In this document: one piece after another, positions 1 to 8,082 of the stretch
Position numbering within the stretch: the stretch's first letter is position 1
Layout of the letters: each line of letters opens with the position of its first letter
DNA from: Ruegeria sediminis
Lineage (GTDB): Bacteria > Pseudomonadota > Alphaproteobacteria > Rhodobacterales > Rhodobacteraceae
Length of the DNA: 64,000 nucleotides
NCBI RefSeq assembly: GCF_005938215.1
Contig: NZ_VCPD01000005.1
Coordinates: 186,001 to 250,000, forward strand
Direction of reading: 5' to 3'
Translations under genes and position numbers: made by a program
Notes under the pieces: model-generated
What the model was told of the DNA's origin: nothing
The model's database searches: none
The model's input: the letters and a program-made list of their open reading frames with translations, nothing else

Positions 1-1830
1 ATGAGTGCTTGGAAGTTTGGCATATTTCCGCTTTCCGGTTTTGTGTTCTCCGCAACCTTTGCGGCGGCGCAAGAGCGTATCGAGATTTCCGAAGGTGCGC
101 TGACCCTTTCGGCTCCTTCGTCGGTGTCCTGTTCGGAACCGCCGGAATTCACGCTGGAAGGACCAGCCGGATCTTTGTTCGCCGAAGATCGTTCTTCGGT
201 TGACAGCATCGTATCGCAAATGGCCACCGGGTTGGCGCAGAGCTGCCCGGACATTGGGGTGGTTTCCGTCTCAGGTAAGGATCGCGGGGTCAGCTACACC
301 TTCCAAGTGCGGCGGGAGGACGGTTGGCGGCTGGATCCGCCGGCAGAGTCGACCAAGGCGGAAGCCGAACCGAAACAGGCTGCTCAAACGCCCACCCAAT
401 CCACAGAGACCAAGTCCGAGAAAGCCGCGGCGGCCAGGCCAGAAATATCCGAGGTCAAAAAACCTGAAATCAAGCCGGGATTGAGTTTCGCACAGTTCGC
501 AGCGCATTTCGGGCCGGTACCCTCGGTGCGAGGTTTTGTTTCGCTTGAAAACAATGACATCTGGTCCCGTGTGCTTGCGGCCAGGGTGTATGCCGAGCGG
601 CCGCAGGTGATCCAGAACGACGAAATCGCCGTCGAAGTGGCGGAACGGATGCTGACGCCGGCCGAATTCCAGCAGTTCAAAGGCCCTCTTGCCAACAAGA
701 ACATCCATCAATGGTCAGTGTTCGAGAGGCGTGATCTGGCGAACCGCGTGCGGACGCAACTGGCGCCGGGTCTCGACACACGTCGCCAGACCGGGCCGAT
801 AGATGTCTATCATTCCGTCCAGATCCAACTGGGCGAGTATGACTTCGACAAAGGCGCCTTTCCTCTGAATGGTGAAAGATTGCGCCAATATCCGGTCCCA
901 CAGTGGAAAAGCATGCAGCTTTCCAACGCCTTCGGCGCAATCGTTCTGCCGGACGAACTGGTGGCAAATCTGGATCAGGCCCGGCAATTGGACAACTACC
1001 TGCGGCAGAGGAATGACACGCGTCTCCATCTGGCGATCTTCGCTCAGATCACGCCCGAAGTTCCCCCGTCGCTGGATCACTATTCCCACAATCCCGGCAA
1101 GGCGCTGGATGTTGAACTCAAACAGATCGCCCTGTTTGCGGATGCCGGATTGACGCAGTTGCTGTTTGACTACACTCCGGCCCTGGCGGATCGTCAGGCA
1201 AGGGCGGACCAGGTTGTCGAATACCTCAGACGGCCGCTTTCCGGCGGCGAAGATTTCGTTCGGGCCGTCGCCACGCTGAACGACAGCGACGCGGTCATCG
1301 AAGCCATGTCGCAGGCCTATTCGACCGGCGGACACGAACCCAAAAAATCACGCGAACAGGTGCTGGCTGAGTTTGGCGAGACCAGGGGGCCCACCATGAT
1401 GACGTTCAGCGGCGCGTTGCAGGTCGGCACATATGATCCGGTCAGAAAGGTCCTGCCAGTCCAGAATTTCAACGCGCAGCATCAGCAGTTCCAGACGATG
1501 CCGCTGAATTTCGGAATGAACAACACGTTCTTTCCGCAAGTTGCCGAAATACCGATGACCGCAGAGCAAGCCCAGGCCGTGTCAGCGGCCGTTGCCAGCG
1601 GCTATCAGTTGGAATTCCGGCTTGAGGCCGAAATGGTTGCGGGCAGTTCCCAGCCGAATTCGCCCCAATATCTCTATCTCGAAACCACCCACCGGCCACA
1701 CCGTCTGATCCTGTTTTCTGGACGCCAGGGCGAGGTGCCGGCGAAGCGGACCGTGCTTTTGGATGTCGAATTGCCAAAGGCCGATGCGGTCGTTCCGTCG
1801 CTTCTGGAAAGTCTTCGCATCGACCAGTAG
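1..1830 (+). CDS. Secreted protein of unknown function (609 aa)
   Basis: The first ATG of the window opens a 609-residue protein. Residues 1-23 look like a Sec signal peptide: a short positive N-terminus, a hydrophobic core, then an Ala-rich cleavage region before QERIEI, so the product is probably periplasmic. Residues about 115-160 are a low-complexity linker rich in Ala, Glu, Lys, Pro and Thr. The large C-terminal part (about 160-609) is a globular region with no motif I recognise. Because the frame begins at base 1, an upstream start outside the window cannot be excluded, but the signal peptide supports this one. It converges on the VWA gene, with 39 bases between the stops. Function unknown. 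Confidence 0.75.
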   Translation: MSAWKFGIFPLSGFVFSATFAAAQERIEISEGALTLSAPSSVSCSEPPEFTLEGPAGSLFAEDRSSVDSIVSQMATGLAQSCPDIGVVSVSGKDRGVSYTFQVRREDGWRLDPPAESTKAEAEPKQAAQTPTQSTETKSEKAAAARPEISEVKKPEIKPGLSFAQFAAHFGPVPSVRGFVSLENNDIWSRVLAARVYAERPQVIQNDEIAVEVAERMLTPAEFQQFKGPLANKNIHQWSVFERRDLANRVRTQLAPGLDTRRQTGPIDVYHSVQIQLGEYDFDKGAFPLNGERLRQYPVPQWKSMQLSNAFGAIVLPDELVANLDQARQLDNYLRQRNDTRLHLAIFAQITPEVPPSLDHYSHNPGKALDVELKQIALFADAGLTQLLFDYTPALADRQARADQVVEYLRRPLSGGEDFVRAVATLNDSDAVIEAMSQAYSTGGHEPKKSREQVLAEFGETRGPTMMTFSGALQVGTYDPVRKVLPVQNFNAQHQQFQTMPLNFGMNNTFFPQVAEIPMTAEQAQAVSAAVASGYQLEFRLEAEMVAGSSQPNSPQYLYLETTHRPHRLILFSGRQGEVPAKRTVLLDVELPKADAVVPSLLESLRIDQ

Positions 1831-1869
1831 CCAAGGGAGGCTTGGTCAGGAGCGGTCGTCGGTCGACCG

Positions 1870-3054
1870 TTATCGCGTCAGTTCTTTCATCCCGCGCTCG
1901 AGACCTGCCAAGGTCATCGGAACCATGCGACCCTCGAAGATCTCGCGGATCATGCCGATGGAATGCGTGTAGTCCCAGTATTTCTCGGGAACCGGATTGA
2001 TCCAGAGGTTCGAATTCCACTGCTCGCGCGCGCGCTGCAGCCAGACCTGGCCCGCCTCCTGGTTCCAGTGCTCGTTGGCGCCGCCGGGATAGGCGATCTC
2101 GTAGGGGCTCATCGATGCGTCGCCGACGAAGATGCACTTGTAGTCTGGTCCGTAGGTACGCAGCACTTCGTGCGTGGGGATCTGCCTGTCCCAGCGGCGG
2201 CGGTTGTCGCGCCAGACCCCTTCGTAGAGACAGTTGTGGAAATAGTAGTATTCCAGATGCTTGAACTCGGCTCGGGCGGCGGAAAACAGTTCCTCAACCA
2301 CCTTCACATGCGGGTCCATCGAGCCGCCGACATCCAGAAACAACACCACCTTGACCGCGTTGTGGCGTTCGGGGCGGGTTTTCACGTCAAGATAGCCATG
2401 CTCGGCGGTGGCGCGGATGGTGCCGTCAAGATCCAGTTCTTCGGCCGCGCCTTCGCGGGCCCAGCGGCGCAGGCGCTTGAGCGCCACCTTGATGTTGCGG
2501 GTGCCCAGTTCGACCGTATCGTCGAGATTGCGAAACTCGCGCTTGTCCCAGACCTTGACCGCGCGCTGGTGGCGGCTTTCCTTCTGTCCGATGCGAACGC
2601 CCTCGGGGTTGTAGCCATACGCGCCGAACGGAGATGTGCCGGCGGTGCCGATCCACTTGCTGCCGCCCTGATGCCGGCCCTGCTGTTCCTTCAGGCGCTC
2701 GCGCAGCGTCTCCATCAGCTTCTCGAACCCGCCGAGCGCCTCGATTTCGGCCTTTTCCTCGGCCGAAAGGTGTTTCTCGGCCATCTTCGCCAGCCAGTCG
2801 GCGGGAATGTCGACCGCTTCGAGCACCTGTTCGAAACTGATCTCTTCCAATCCCTTGAAGCTGGCCGCAAAGGCGCGGTCGAACTTGTCGATGTTGCGCT
2901 CGTCCTTTACCATGGACACGCGGGCGAGGTAGTAGAACGCCTCGACATCGTAGGTTGCCAGCCCCTGCTTCATCCCCTCAAGAAAAGTCAGGTATTCCCG
3001 CAGCGATACGGGAACGCCGCCTTTTCGCAGGTTTTTGAAGAAGGGCAGGAACAT
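1870..3054 (-). CDS. CoxE-like VWA domain protein
   Basis: This 394-residue protein ends in a von Willebrand factor A domain. The MIDAS metal-site start is visible as DVGGSM at about residues 241-246, and FVGDASMSP follows later in the domain. The N-terminal 200 residues are helical and charged, as in CoxE/ViaA-type VWA proteins. Such proteins normally act with a MoxR-family AAA+ ATPase as a chaperone-like or metal-insertion pair. The likely ATPase partner is 2.1 kb upstream on the same strand (5190-6035). The start lies 3 bases after the stop of the 55-residue membrane protein, so the two are probably co-translated. The target of the pair is not evident from the sequence. Confidence 0.85.
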   Translation of the reverse strand: MFLPFFKNLRKGGVPVSLREYLTFLEGMKQGLATYDVEAFYYLARVSMVKDERNIDKFDRAFAASFKGLEEISFEQVLEAVDIPADWLAKMAEKHLSAEEKAEIEALGGFEKLMETLRERLKEQQGRHQGGSKWIGTAGTSPFGAYGYNPEGVRIGQKESRHQRAVKVWDKREFRNLDDTVELGTRNIKVALKRLRRWAREGAAEELDLDGTIRATAEHGYLDVKTRPERHNAVKVVLFLDVGGSMDPHVKVVEELFSAARAEFKHLEYYYFHNCLYEGVWRDNRRRWDRQIPTHEVLRTYGPDYKCIFVGDASMSPYEIAYPGGANEHWNQEAGQVWLQRAREQWNSNLWINPVPEKYWDYTHSIGMIREIFEGRMVPMTLAGLERGMKELTR

Positions 3055-3057
3055 CGC

Positions 3058-3225
3058 TCAGACCATTACCCGGTGGATCACCAAGGTTGCTACCATCCCG
3101 GCCAGCCCGAAGGCAATCGCATAGCCCACGGCGTATTGCGCGATGTCTGCGCGCGTGCCGTTCCGTTTCCGTGCCGTGAGCCCGCCCAACACCGCGCCGA
3201 TCAGCGCCATCGCCAGCACTATCAT
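3058..3225 (-). CDS. Small membrane protein (55 aa)
   Basis: A 55-codon frame starts MIVLAMALIG and ends HRVMV. It has two hydrophobic segments (about residues 1-16 and 32-50) separated by a basic loop, ARKRNGTRAD. It fits tightly between the DUF2927 lipoprotein (stop 7 bases upstream) and the VWA gene (start 3 bases downstream), which argues for a real gene in the operon. I recall short proteins of this pattern in other Rhodobacteraceae, but no function is known to me. A role with the VWA/MoxR pair is inference from position only. Confidence 0.7.
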   Translation of the reverse strand: MIVLAMALIGAVLGGLTARKRNGTRADIAQYAVGYAIAFGLAGMVATLVIHRVMV

Positions 3226-3232
3226 CTTTCCG

Positions 3233-4600
3233 TTATCCGCCCGTCCTGTTCTGGGGGTTCAGCAGGGCGATGTCCTGCATCACCGAGCGAACCGCCCAAT
3301 CCGAACCGAACCCGTAGCGCGCCCACCCGAGGCTGTCCAGCCTGACGGCGCGTGCCTGTTCCGGCTTTCCGGTCAGTTCCAGCGCCTCGGCCTTGAGCAT
3401 CATCAGCGTCGCCAGCATGGCGGCGTTTTCCGCGCGGGCCATGACATCGATGCTGGGATTGATCTGGCGCAGCGCACCGACGCCGTCGCCGCGCGCGATG
3501 GCGTAGGCCGCGGTTTGGGTGGCCACATAGGCCTGGTGCAGTTCGGTTCCCGGGGTCTGCGCGAGATAGTGCAACGCGGTTCCATAGTGCTGCTGGGCCT
3601 GTTCCGGGTCGTCAAGTTGGATCATCCGTCCGATGATATAGTGGGGAAAGGCGCGCCGGTGGTCGGTCCAACCGGATTGCATGGCGATGCTGGCAGCCGT
3701 GTTCGCCGCCCGGTTTCGCCGCGAGGCTTCTGTTCGCGGTCCCAAGGCGGTCTGGATGGCGTCAATCCAGTTGCGCGGGGTTTCCGAATAGGGGATCGGA
3801 GCAATGCTATCCCCGCGTGGGTTGAGGCGCCGCAGGACCGAGGGCAGCGCGGCCGCGACTTGCGGCCGTGTCATCCCGCTGCGCAGTTCCGGGGCGTAGG
3901 TGGCACGCAGGACCAGCATGTCGAACCCGGTCAGGACCGTGTGGACATTGTCATCGTTGAAGACCGAATCCGGCAGGCGGTAGAGATCGTTGAGCGGCCC
4001 CAGCGCCTGCGCCAACTCCTCGTGCAGGCAGTCGCGGACCTCCTGCGGGCTGACGTCGTAGGGAATGAAGATGCCCAACCGCTCGCGGCTGCGCAGCATG
4101 GACCAGTTGCTTTTCGCCTTGCGCCTGTCGCGTCTGAACTCTGCCAGGCTGGATGCGTTGGGAACAACGAAACATGCCGCCTGGGGCAGCGCACGGCGGA
4201 TCTGATCATGGCTGACCGCCTCGATCGTGATGTTTGCCGTGCCGCCGGAGACTTGCCGGATGTCGATGCCGGCCTCGCGACGAAGCCTTTCGAGTAGGCG
4301 TTTCAGGTCGGATTTCATCGTCGGCGGCGGCGAACCGGTAAGCCGCACCGTGATCGGCATTTCGAACCGGGTGAAAACCGGCAGATCGCGCCCGCTTTCC
4401 AGCGCGAAGTGCAGCGACAGGAAATCGGCGGCAATATTGGCGTTGGACCGCACTGGAGGGGTCGGGCGCGCGGTCGCGAAATTCTTCATCGGCGGCAACG
4501 CGCTGTCCGCGACCTTGGTGCGGGTGGCGGTTTCGAGCGACTGCGCCCCGTTGCACCCAGCCAGAACCAGCGCGAGTATGAGTACGCCAAGCCGGATCAT
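3233..4600 (-). CDS. DUF2927-type lipoprotein
   Basis: The chosen ATG gives 455 residues beginning with a lipoprotein signal: a short basic start, a hydrophobic core, and the lipobox LAGC with the acylated Cys at residue 16. The central part resembles the DUF2927 family, proteins of unknown function found in Rhodobacterales. The C-terminal 150 residues look helical and repeat-like (TPR-like spacing of Ala, Leu and Tyr), possibly a protein-interaction region. The start overlaps the stop of the upstream acetyltransferase as ATGA, so they are translationally coupled. The longer in-frame extension upstream is Arg-rich and would destroy the signal peptide, so it was rejected. Confidence 0.8.
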   Translation of the reverse strand: MIRLGVLILALVLAGCNGAQSLETATRTKVADSALPPMKNFATARPTPPVRSNANIAADFLSLHFALESGRDLPVFTRFEMPITVRLTGSPPPTMKSDLKRLLERLRREAGIDIRQVSGGTANITIEAVSHDQIRRALPQAACFVVPNASSLAEFRRDRRKAKSNWSMLRSRERLGIFIPYDVSPQEVRDCLHEELAQALGPLNDLYRLPDSVFNDDNVHTVLTGFDMLVLRATYAPELRSGMTRPQVAAALPSVLRRLNPRGDSIAPIPYSETPRNWIDAIQTALGPRTEASRRNRAANTAASIAMQSGWTDHRRAFPHYIIGRMIQLDDPEQAQQHYGTALHYLAQTPGTELHQAYVATQTAAYAIARGDGVGALRQINPSIDVMARAENAAMLATLMMLKAEALELTGKPEQARAVRLDSLGWARYGFGSDWAVRSVMQDIALLNPQNRTGG

Positions 4601-5079
4601 GCGCGCTGGTACTTTATGAACGGGGTGAGCTTGCCAATCCGGTCGTACAGTTTGCGAGCGGTCGCGTTGAAATCCTGCGTCAGCCAATAGACCGTCGGCG
4701 CGCCCTGCCGGTCGGCTTCGGCATAGACAGCCTCGATCAGCGCGCGGCCGACGCCGGTGCCGCGCGCTTCGGGGCGGGCAAAAAGGTCCTGCAGGTAGCA
4801 CACATTCTCGATCTTCCAGGCGTGGCGATGAAACAGATAATGCGTCAGGCCGACCAGTCGCCCACCCCGTTCGGCAACGAAACAGGAAAAATCCTGCGGG
4901 TCATCCCCCAGCAGGCGGGCAAAGGTCGAAGCATAGACTTCCTTCGGGACGGATGTGTTGTAGAAGTCCAGGTAGGCGCCCCACATTTCGGCCCATTCCG
5001 GCTGGTCTTCGGGTCGAAGTCGACGGATGACTGCCTGATCACTCACGGGCTGATTTCCTGACTTGTGAACGATATTCAC
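4597..5079 (-). CDS. GNAT family N-acetyltransferase
   Basis: This 160-residue protein has the GNAT acetyl-CoA site: LQDLFARPEARGTGVGRALIEAV, shown here only as its core RGTGVG at about residues 109-114, followed by a typical GNAT end with NATARKLYDRIG. GNAT enzymes transfer an acetyl group from acetyl-CoA to an amine; the substrate here cannot be read from sequence. A GTG codon (V12) gives an alternative start with SDQAVIRRL, which matches the usual beginning of the fold, so the first 11 residues are uncertain. The 3' end overlaps the DUF2927 gene by 4 bases. Confidence 0.85.
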   Translation of the reverse strand: MNIVHKSGNQPVSDQAVIRRLRPEDQPEWAEMWGAYLDFYNTSVPKEVYASTFARLLGDDPQDFSCFVAERGGRLVGLTHYLFHRHAWKIENVCYLQDLFARPEARGTGVGRALIEAVYAEADRQGAPTVYWLTQDFNATARKLYDRIGKLTPFIKYQRA

Positions 5080-5189
5080 CAGCCAGCAGGCCGGTCGAGC
5101 GCCCGATCATGGTCGCATCCCGGTCTGCCCAATTCAAGCCGTCTCCGTGGCCGGGTGATCGGCACCGGTATCGAAGCGTTGCAGAAAGG

Positions 5190-6035
5190 TCAGCGTTTGG
5201 CCCGGGCCATGAAGGCAAGGCGTTCGAACAGATGCACGTCCTGCTCGTTCTTCAGCAGCGCGCCGTGCAGTTTCGGAAGGGCGCTTACCCCGTCGCGCTT
5301 CAGGTCGTCGGCGGTCAGATCCTCGGCCAGAAGCAACTTGAGCCAATCCAGCACCTCCGAGGTCGAAGGCTTCTTCTTGAGGCCCGAGGTCTCGCGGATC
5401 TCGTAGAACTGCGTCAGGGCGGTGGTCAGAAGGGTTTCCTTGATGCCGGGATGGTGCACTTCGACGATCCGCCGCATCGTGGCCTCGTCGGGAAACCGGA
5501 TGTAATGGAAGAAACAGCGGCGCAGGAACGCGTCCGGCAGTTCCTTTTCATTGTTCGAGGTGATGATGACGATGGGGCGGTGCTTGGAGCGGATGGTCTC
5601 GCCGGTCTCGTAGACGAAAAACTCCATCTTATCGAGTTCCTGCAACAGGTCGTTGGGAAACTCGATATCCGCCTTGTCGATCTCGTCGATCAGCAGCACG
5701 ACCTTTTCATCCGCTTCGAAGGCCTGCCACAGCTTGCCCTTCTTGATGTAGTTGGACACGTCATGAACCCGCTCGTCGCCCAACTGGCTGTCGCGCAGGC
5801 GGCTGACGGCGTCGTATTCATAAAGGCCCTGTTGCGCGCGGGTGGTGGATTTGATGTTCCACTCGATCATCTTCAGCCCCAGCGCGCCCGCCACCTGTTT
5901 CGCCAGTTCCGTCTTGCCGGTTCCGGGCTCGCCCTTGACGAGCAGCGGTCGCTCCAGCGTCACGGCGGCGTTCACCGCGATGGTCAGATCGTCGGTCGCC
6001 ACGTATTCGGCGGTGCCTTGGAATCGTGCGGTCAT
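5190..6035 (-). CDS. MoxR-family AAA+ ATPase
   Basis: A 281-residue AAA+ ATPase with Walker A GEPGTGKT (about 35-42), Walker B LLIDEID (about 114-120) and a sensor 1 motif in IVIITSNNEKELPD. The arrangement and length match MoxR/CoxD-type ATPases. These work with a VWA-domain partner in assembling or activating other proteins, and such a partner is encoded downstream at 1870-3054. The first ATG upstream would add 11 residues unlike the family, so MTARFQGTAEY was taken as the start. It is the first gene of the minus-strand cluster, separated by 110 bases from the acetyltransferase. Confidence 0.88.
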   Translation of the reverse strand: MTARFQGTAEYVATDDLTIAVNAAVTLERPLLVKGEPGTGKTELAKQVAGALGLKMIEWNIKSTTRAQQGLYEYDAVSRLRDSQLGDERVHDVSNYIKKGKLWQAFEADEKVVLLIDEIDKADIEFPNDLLQELDKMEFFVYETGETIRSKHRPIVIITSNNEKELPDAFLRRCFFHYIRFPDEATMRRIVEVHHPGIKETLLTTALTQFYEIRETSGLKKKPSTSEVLDWLKLLLAEDLTADDLKRDGVSALPKLHGALLKNEQDVHLFERLAFMARAKR

Positions 6036-6253
6036 GGGGCCCTCATTGGTTCGCGCCGGGTCCGGCAATTTATTGCGTCGTTCGGGTTACAGAGGGGGAG
6101 GGGATTTGGCAAGGGAAGCCGCTGCGTCGCAGGCCCGTGAATTTCCACTGCAACTACAGGCGCTTTCAAGTGATTCGCGATTCGCCCAAGGTCCGGCACA
6201 TTGCCGCGTGCCTTAAAATGGCCCGCGAAATACCATAGAAAAACAAGGTTTTG

Positions 6254-6269
6254 ATGAGACATGTCTCAT
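6254..6269. promoter_or_regulatory. Perfect 16-bp palindrome, candidate operator
   Basis: ATGAGACATGTCTCAT reads the same on both strands. It lies about 30 bases upstream of the best dksA -35 box and in the AT-rich part of the gap. A symmetric site of this size is what a dimeric helix-turn-helix repressor or activator would bind. The binding protein is unknown. The flanking bases do not extend the symmetry. Confidence 0.5.
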
Positions 6270-6299
6270 ATTTAGACAAGTTTGTTCACATCGGTCTTT

Positions 6300-6328
6300 T
6301 TGACCTTGGGATACGGAGTTTGTGTAGT
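6300..6328 (+). promoter_or_regulatory. Candidate sigma-70 promoter of dksA
   Basis: TTGACC at 6300-6305 and TGTAGT at 6323-6328 are separated by 17 bases, the optimal spacing. The -35 box is good and the -10 box is weak. Transcription would begin near 6335, giving a leader of about 40 bases to the first dksA ATG or about 95 to the second. Confidence 0.4.
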
Positions 6329-6430
6329 GACATTCCCGGCCCTGTCGGATAAACGCAGCGCAGAAGGGAGAGCCGAATGTCTGGTGACACAACTATGACC
6401 GACGTTATTGGCCGTGCCGAGGGAGCAAAT

Positions 6431-6853
6431 ATGAAGCAGGAAGTTTTTCTGCCGGAGGACTATCGTCCGGCCGAAGATGAACCTTTCATGAATGACAGGC
6501 AGCTTGAATATTTTCGTCGCAAGCTGATCAAGTGGAAGCACGAACTGCTGGCAGGAAGCCGCGACACCATCGAAGGGCTGCAGGGAAACACCCGCAACAT
6601 TCCTGACGTCGCCGACCGCGCCAGCGAGGAAACCGACAGGGCGCTGGAACTTCGGACCCGCGACCGCCAGCGCAAGCTGGTCGCCAAGATCGACGCCGCG
6701 CTGCGCCGGATCGAGGATGGAGAGTACGGGTATTGCGAGATGACGGGCGATCCGATCTCGCTGAAACGCCTGGATGCGCGCCCCATCGCGACCATGACGC
6801 TGGAGGCGCAAGAGCGTCACGAGCGCCGCGAAAAGGTCCACCGCGACGATTGA
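6431..6853 (+). CDS. dksA: RNA polymerase-binding transcription factor DksA
   Basis: DksA binds in the secondary channel of RNA polymerase and, with ppGpp, adjusts rRNA and amino-acid promoters. The coiled-coil tip signature is present as PDVADRASEETDRA, followed by the conserved RTRDRQRKL. The start at 6431 gives 140 residues beginning MKQEVFLPEDY, with GAGGGAG 5 bases upstream, matching relatives. A second ATG at 6377 adds 18 residues and also has an AAGGGAG site, so two forms are possible. The zinc-finger region keeps only the first of four cysteines (GYCEMTG, later TMTLEAQ), so it probably binds no zinc; one-cysteine DksA is known in Rhodobacter. A strong terminator follows. Confidence 0.93.
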   Translation: MKQEVFLPEDYRPAEDEPFMNDRQLEYFRRKLIKWKHELLAGSRDTIEGLQGNTRNIPDVADRASEETDRALELRTRDRQRKLVAKIDAALRRIEDGEYGYCEMTGDPISLKRLDARPIATMTLEAQERHERREKVHRDD

Positions 6854-6879
6854 TCGCGAAGTGCGACCAACGGAATTGA

Positions 6880-6912
6880 CGCCGGGGCCCTTCCGCCCCG
6901 GCGTTTTTGCTT
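6880..6912 (+). terminator. Intrinsic terminator after dksA
   Basis: CGCCGGGGC (6880-6888) and GCCCCGGCG (6895-6903) form a perfect 9-bp GC stem with a 6-base loop, followed at once by five T and a further T-rich stretch. Confidence 0.85.
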
Positions 6913-6924
6913 TATGCCAATGGC

Positions 6925-8076
6925 ATGGATATTGGCGGTCGGAAATTCTGTGTCGTTGGGGCCGGCATCGGTGGCCTTTCCGCCGCGGTGGCGTTGCGCC
7001 GGCGCGGAGCCGAGGTCGTGGTGCTGGAACAGGCCCCGGAAATCACTGAAATGGGTGCTGGCTTGCAGATCAGCGCCAATGGCATGGTGGTTCTGCGCGC
7101 GCTTGGGATTGTGGGCGAGCCCCCCGAGGCGGGGCTTCGGTCCTATGGTACGGTTCTGCGGGACTATCGGTCGGGCCGCCTGGTCAGCGAACTGCCGGGG
7201 CCAAAAGCGGGGCCGACCTACTATTACCACCGCGCAGATCTCATAGAATTGCTTCGCTCGGCGGCGCTGCGCGATGGCGTCGAGATCCGTCTGGATCAGA
7301 AAGTGACAACGGTTCTGGATGCGGGCGAGGGCGCGGAAATCGTGTTCAGCGACGGCGACGCGATGACCGCGGACTGTGTCGTGGCCGCGGACGGAGGGAG
7401 GTCTGGTCTGAGAACCGCCTTGAACGGCGAGGAAACGCCCCAGTTCACTCATCAGGTTGCGTGGCGGGCGACGATTCCCTGGGGGCGCCGCGCGGACCAG
7501 CCGCGGGCCGAACTGACCATGGGGCCGGGACGCCACGTCGTCACCTATCCGCTGCGGGATCACGCCCTGATGAACATCGTGGCGGTCGAAGAGCGGTCGG
7601 ACTGGCGCGAGGAAGGCTGGCGGCTGAGGGGCGATTCTGACGATCTTCGCGCACGGTTCGCCGATTTCGGCGGCCCGGTCGCGGACATTCTGGCGGACGT
7701 ACAGGAAGCACATCTTTGGGCGCTGTTCCTGCGTCCGGTGGCGCAGAACTGGCAGAACGGGCGCGTTGCCCTGTTGGGGGATGCTGCCCATCCGACGCTG
7801 CCATTCATGGCGCAGGGCGCCTGCCTTGCGCTCGAAGATGCCTGGATGCTGGCCAGGTCATTGGACGGTCAGGAGACAATTCCGCAGGGATTGGCCGATT
7901 ACCAGGCTGCCAGGCGGCAAAGGGCCCGCCGCGTAGTCGCGGCGGCGGCGAGCAATGCGCGCAATTTCCACTTGCGGGGTCCGATGCGGCTTGCCGCACA
8001 ACTGGCCCTGTCGGCGATCGGGCCGAGGCTTGGCCGCCGTTACGAGTGGATCTACGGCTACGACGCGACCGCCTGA
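6925..8076 (+). CDS. FAD-dependent monooxygenase (salicylate hydroxylase-like)
   Basis: A 383-residue flavoprotein of the group A aromatic hydroxylase family. The N-terminal Rossmann site GAGIGG lies at residues 13-18, and LEQAP follows as the FAD ribose-binding acid. The second FAD motif, LLGDAAHP, is near residue 278, followed by QGACLALEDA. Relatives hydroxylate salicylate, 3-hydroxybenzoate or similar rings with NAD(P)H and O2; the actual substrate is unknown. The ATG at 6925 was chosen because an earlier in-frame TTG lies inside the dksA terminator. The gene stands alone and converges on xth with only 6 bases between stops. Confidence 0.85.
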   Translation: MDIGGRKFCVVGAGIGGLSAAVALRRRGAEVVVLEQAPEITEMGAGLQISANGMVVLRALGIVGEPPEAGLRSYGTVLRDYRSGRLVSELPGPKAGPTYYYHRADLIELLRSAALRDGVEIRLDQKVTTVLDAGEGAEIVFSDGDAMTADCVVAADGGRSGLRTALNGEETPQFTHQVAWRATIPWGRRADQPRAELTMGPGRHVVTYPLRDHALMNIVAVEERSDWREEGWRLRGDSDDLRARFADFGGPVADILADVQEAHLWALFLRPVAQNWQNGRVALLGDAAHPTLPFMAQGACLALEDAWMLARSLDGQETIPQGLADYQAARRQRARRVVAAAASNARNFHLRGPMRLAAQLALSAIGPRLGRRYEWIYGYDATA

Positions 8077-8082
8077 AGCGGA

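Larger units (their letters stand above)
6036..6376. other. Intergenic region between moxR-like gene and dksA
   Basis: This 341-base divergent gap holds the regulatory DNA of both flanking transcription units. The half near dksA is AT-rich against the GC-rich surroundings and contains a perfect 16-bp palindrome and a TTGACC/TGTAGT promoter-like pair, listed separately. I see no open frame with a credible start and no RNA gene that I can recognise. The AT-rich stretch around 6215-6330 is the longest low-GC segment noticed in the window. Confidence 0.6.

Noticed and set aside
6907..6924. TTG upstream start of the FAD monooxygenase
   Set aside because: It lies within the T tract of the dksA terminator; the ATG at 6925 starts right before the FAD-binding strand.
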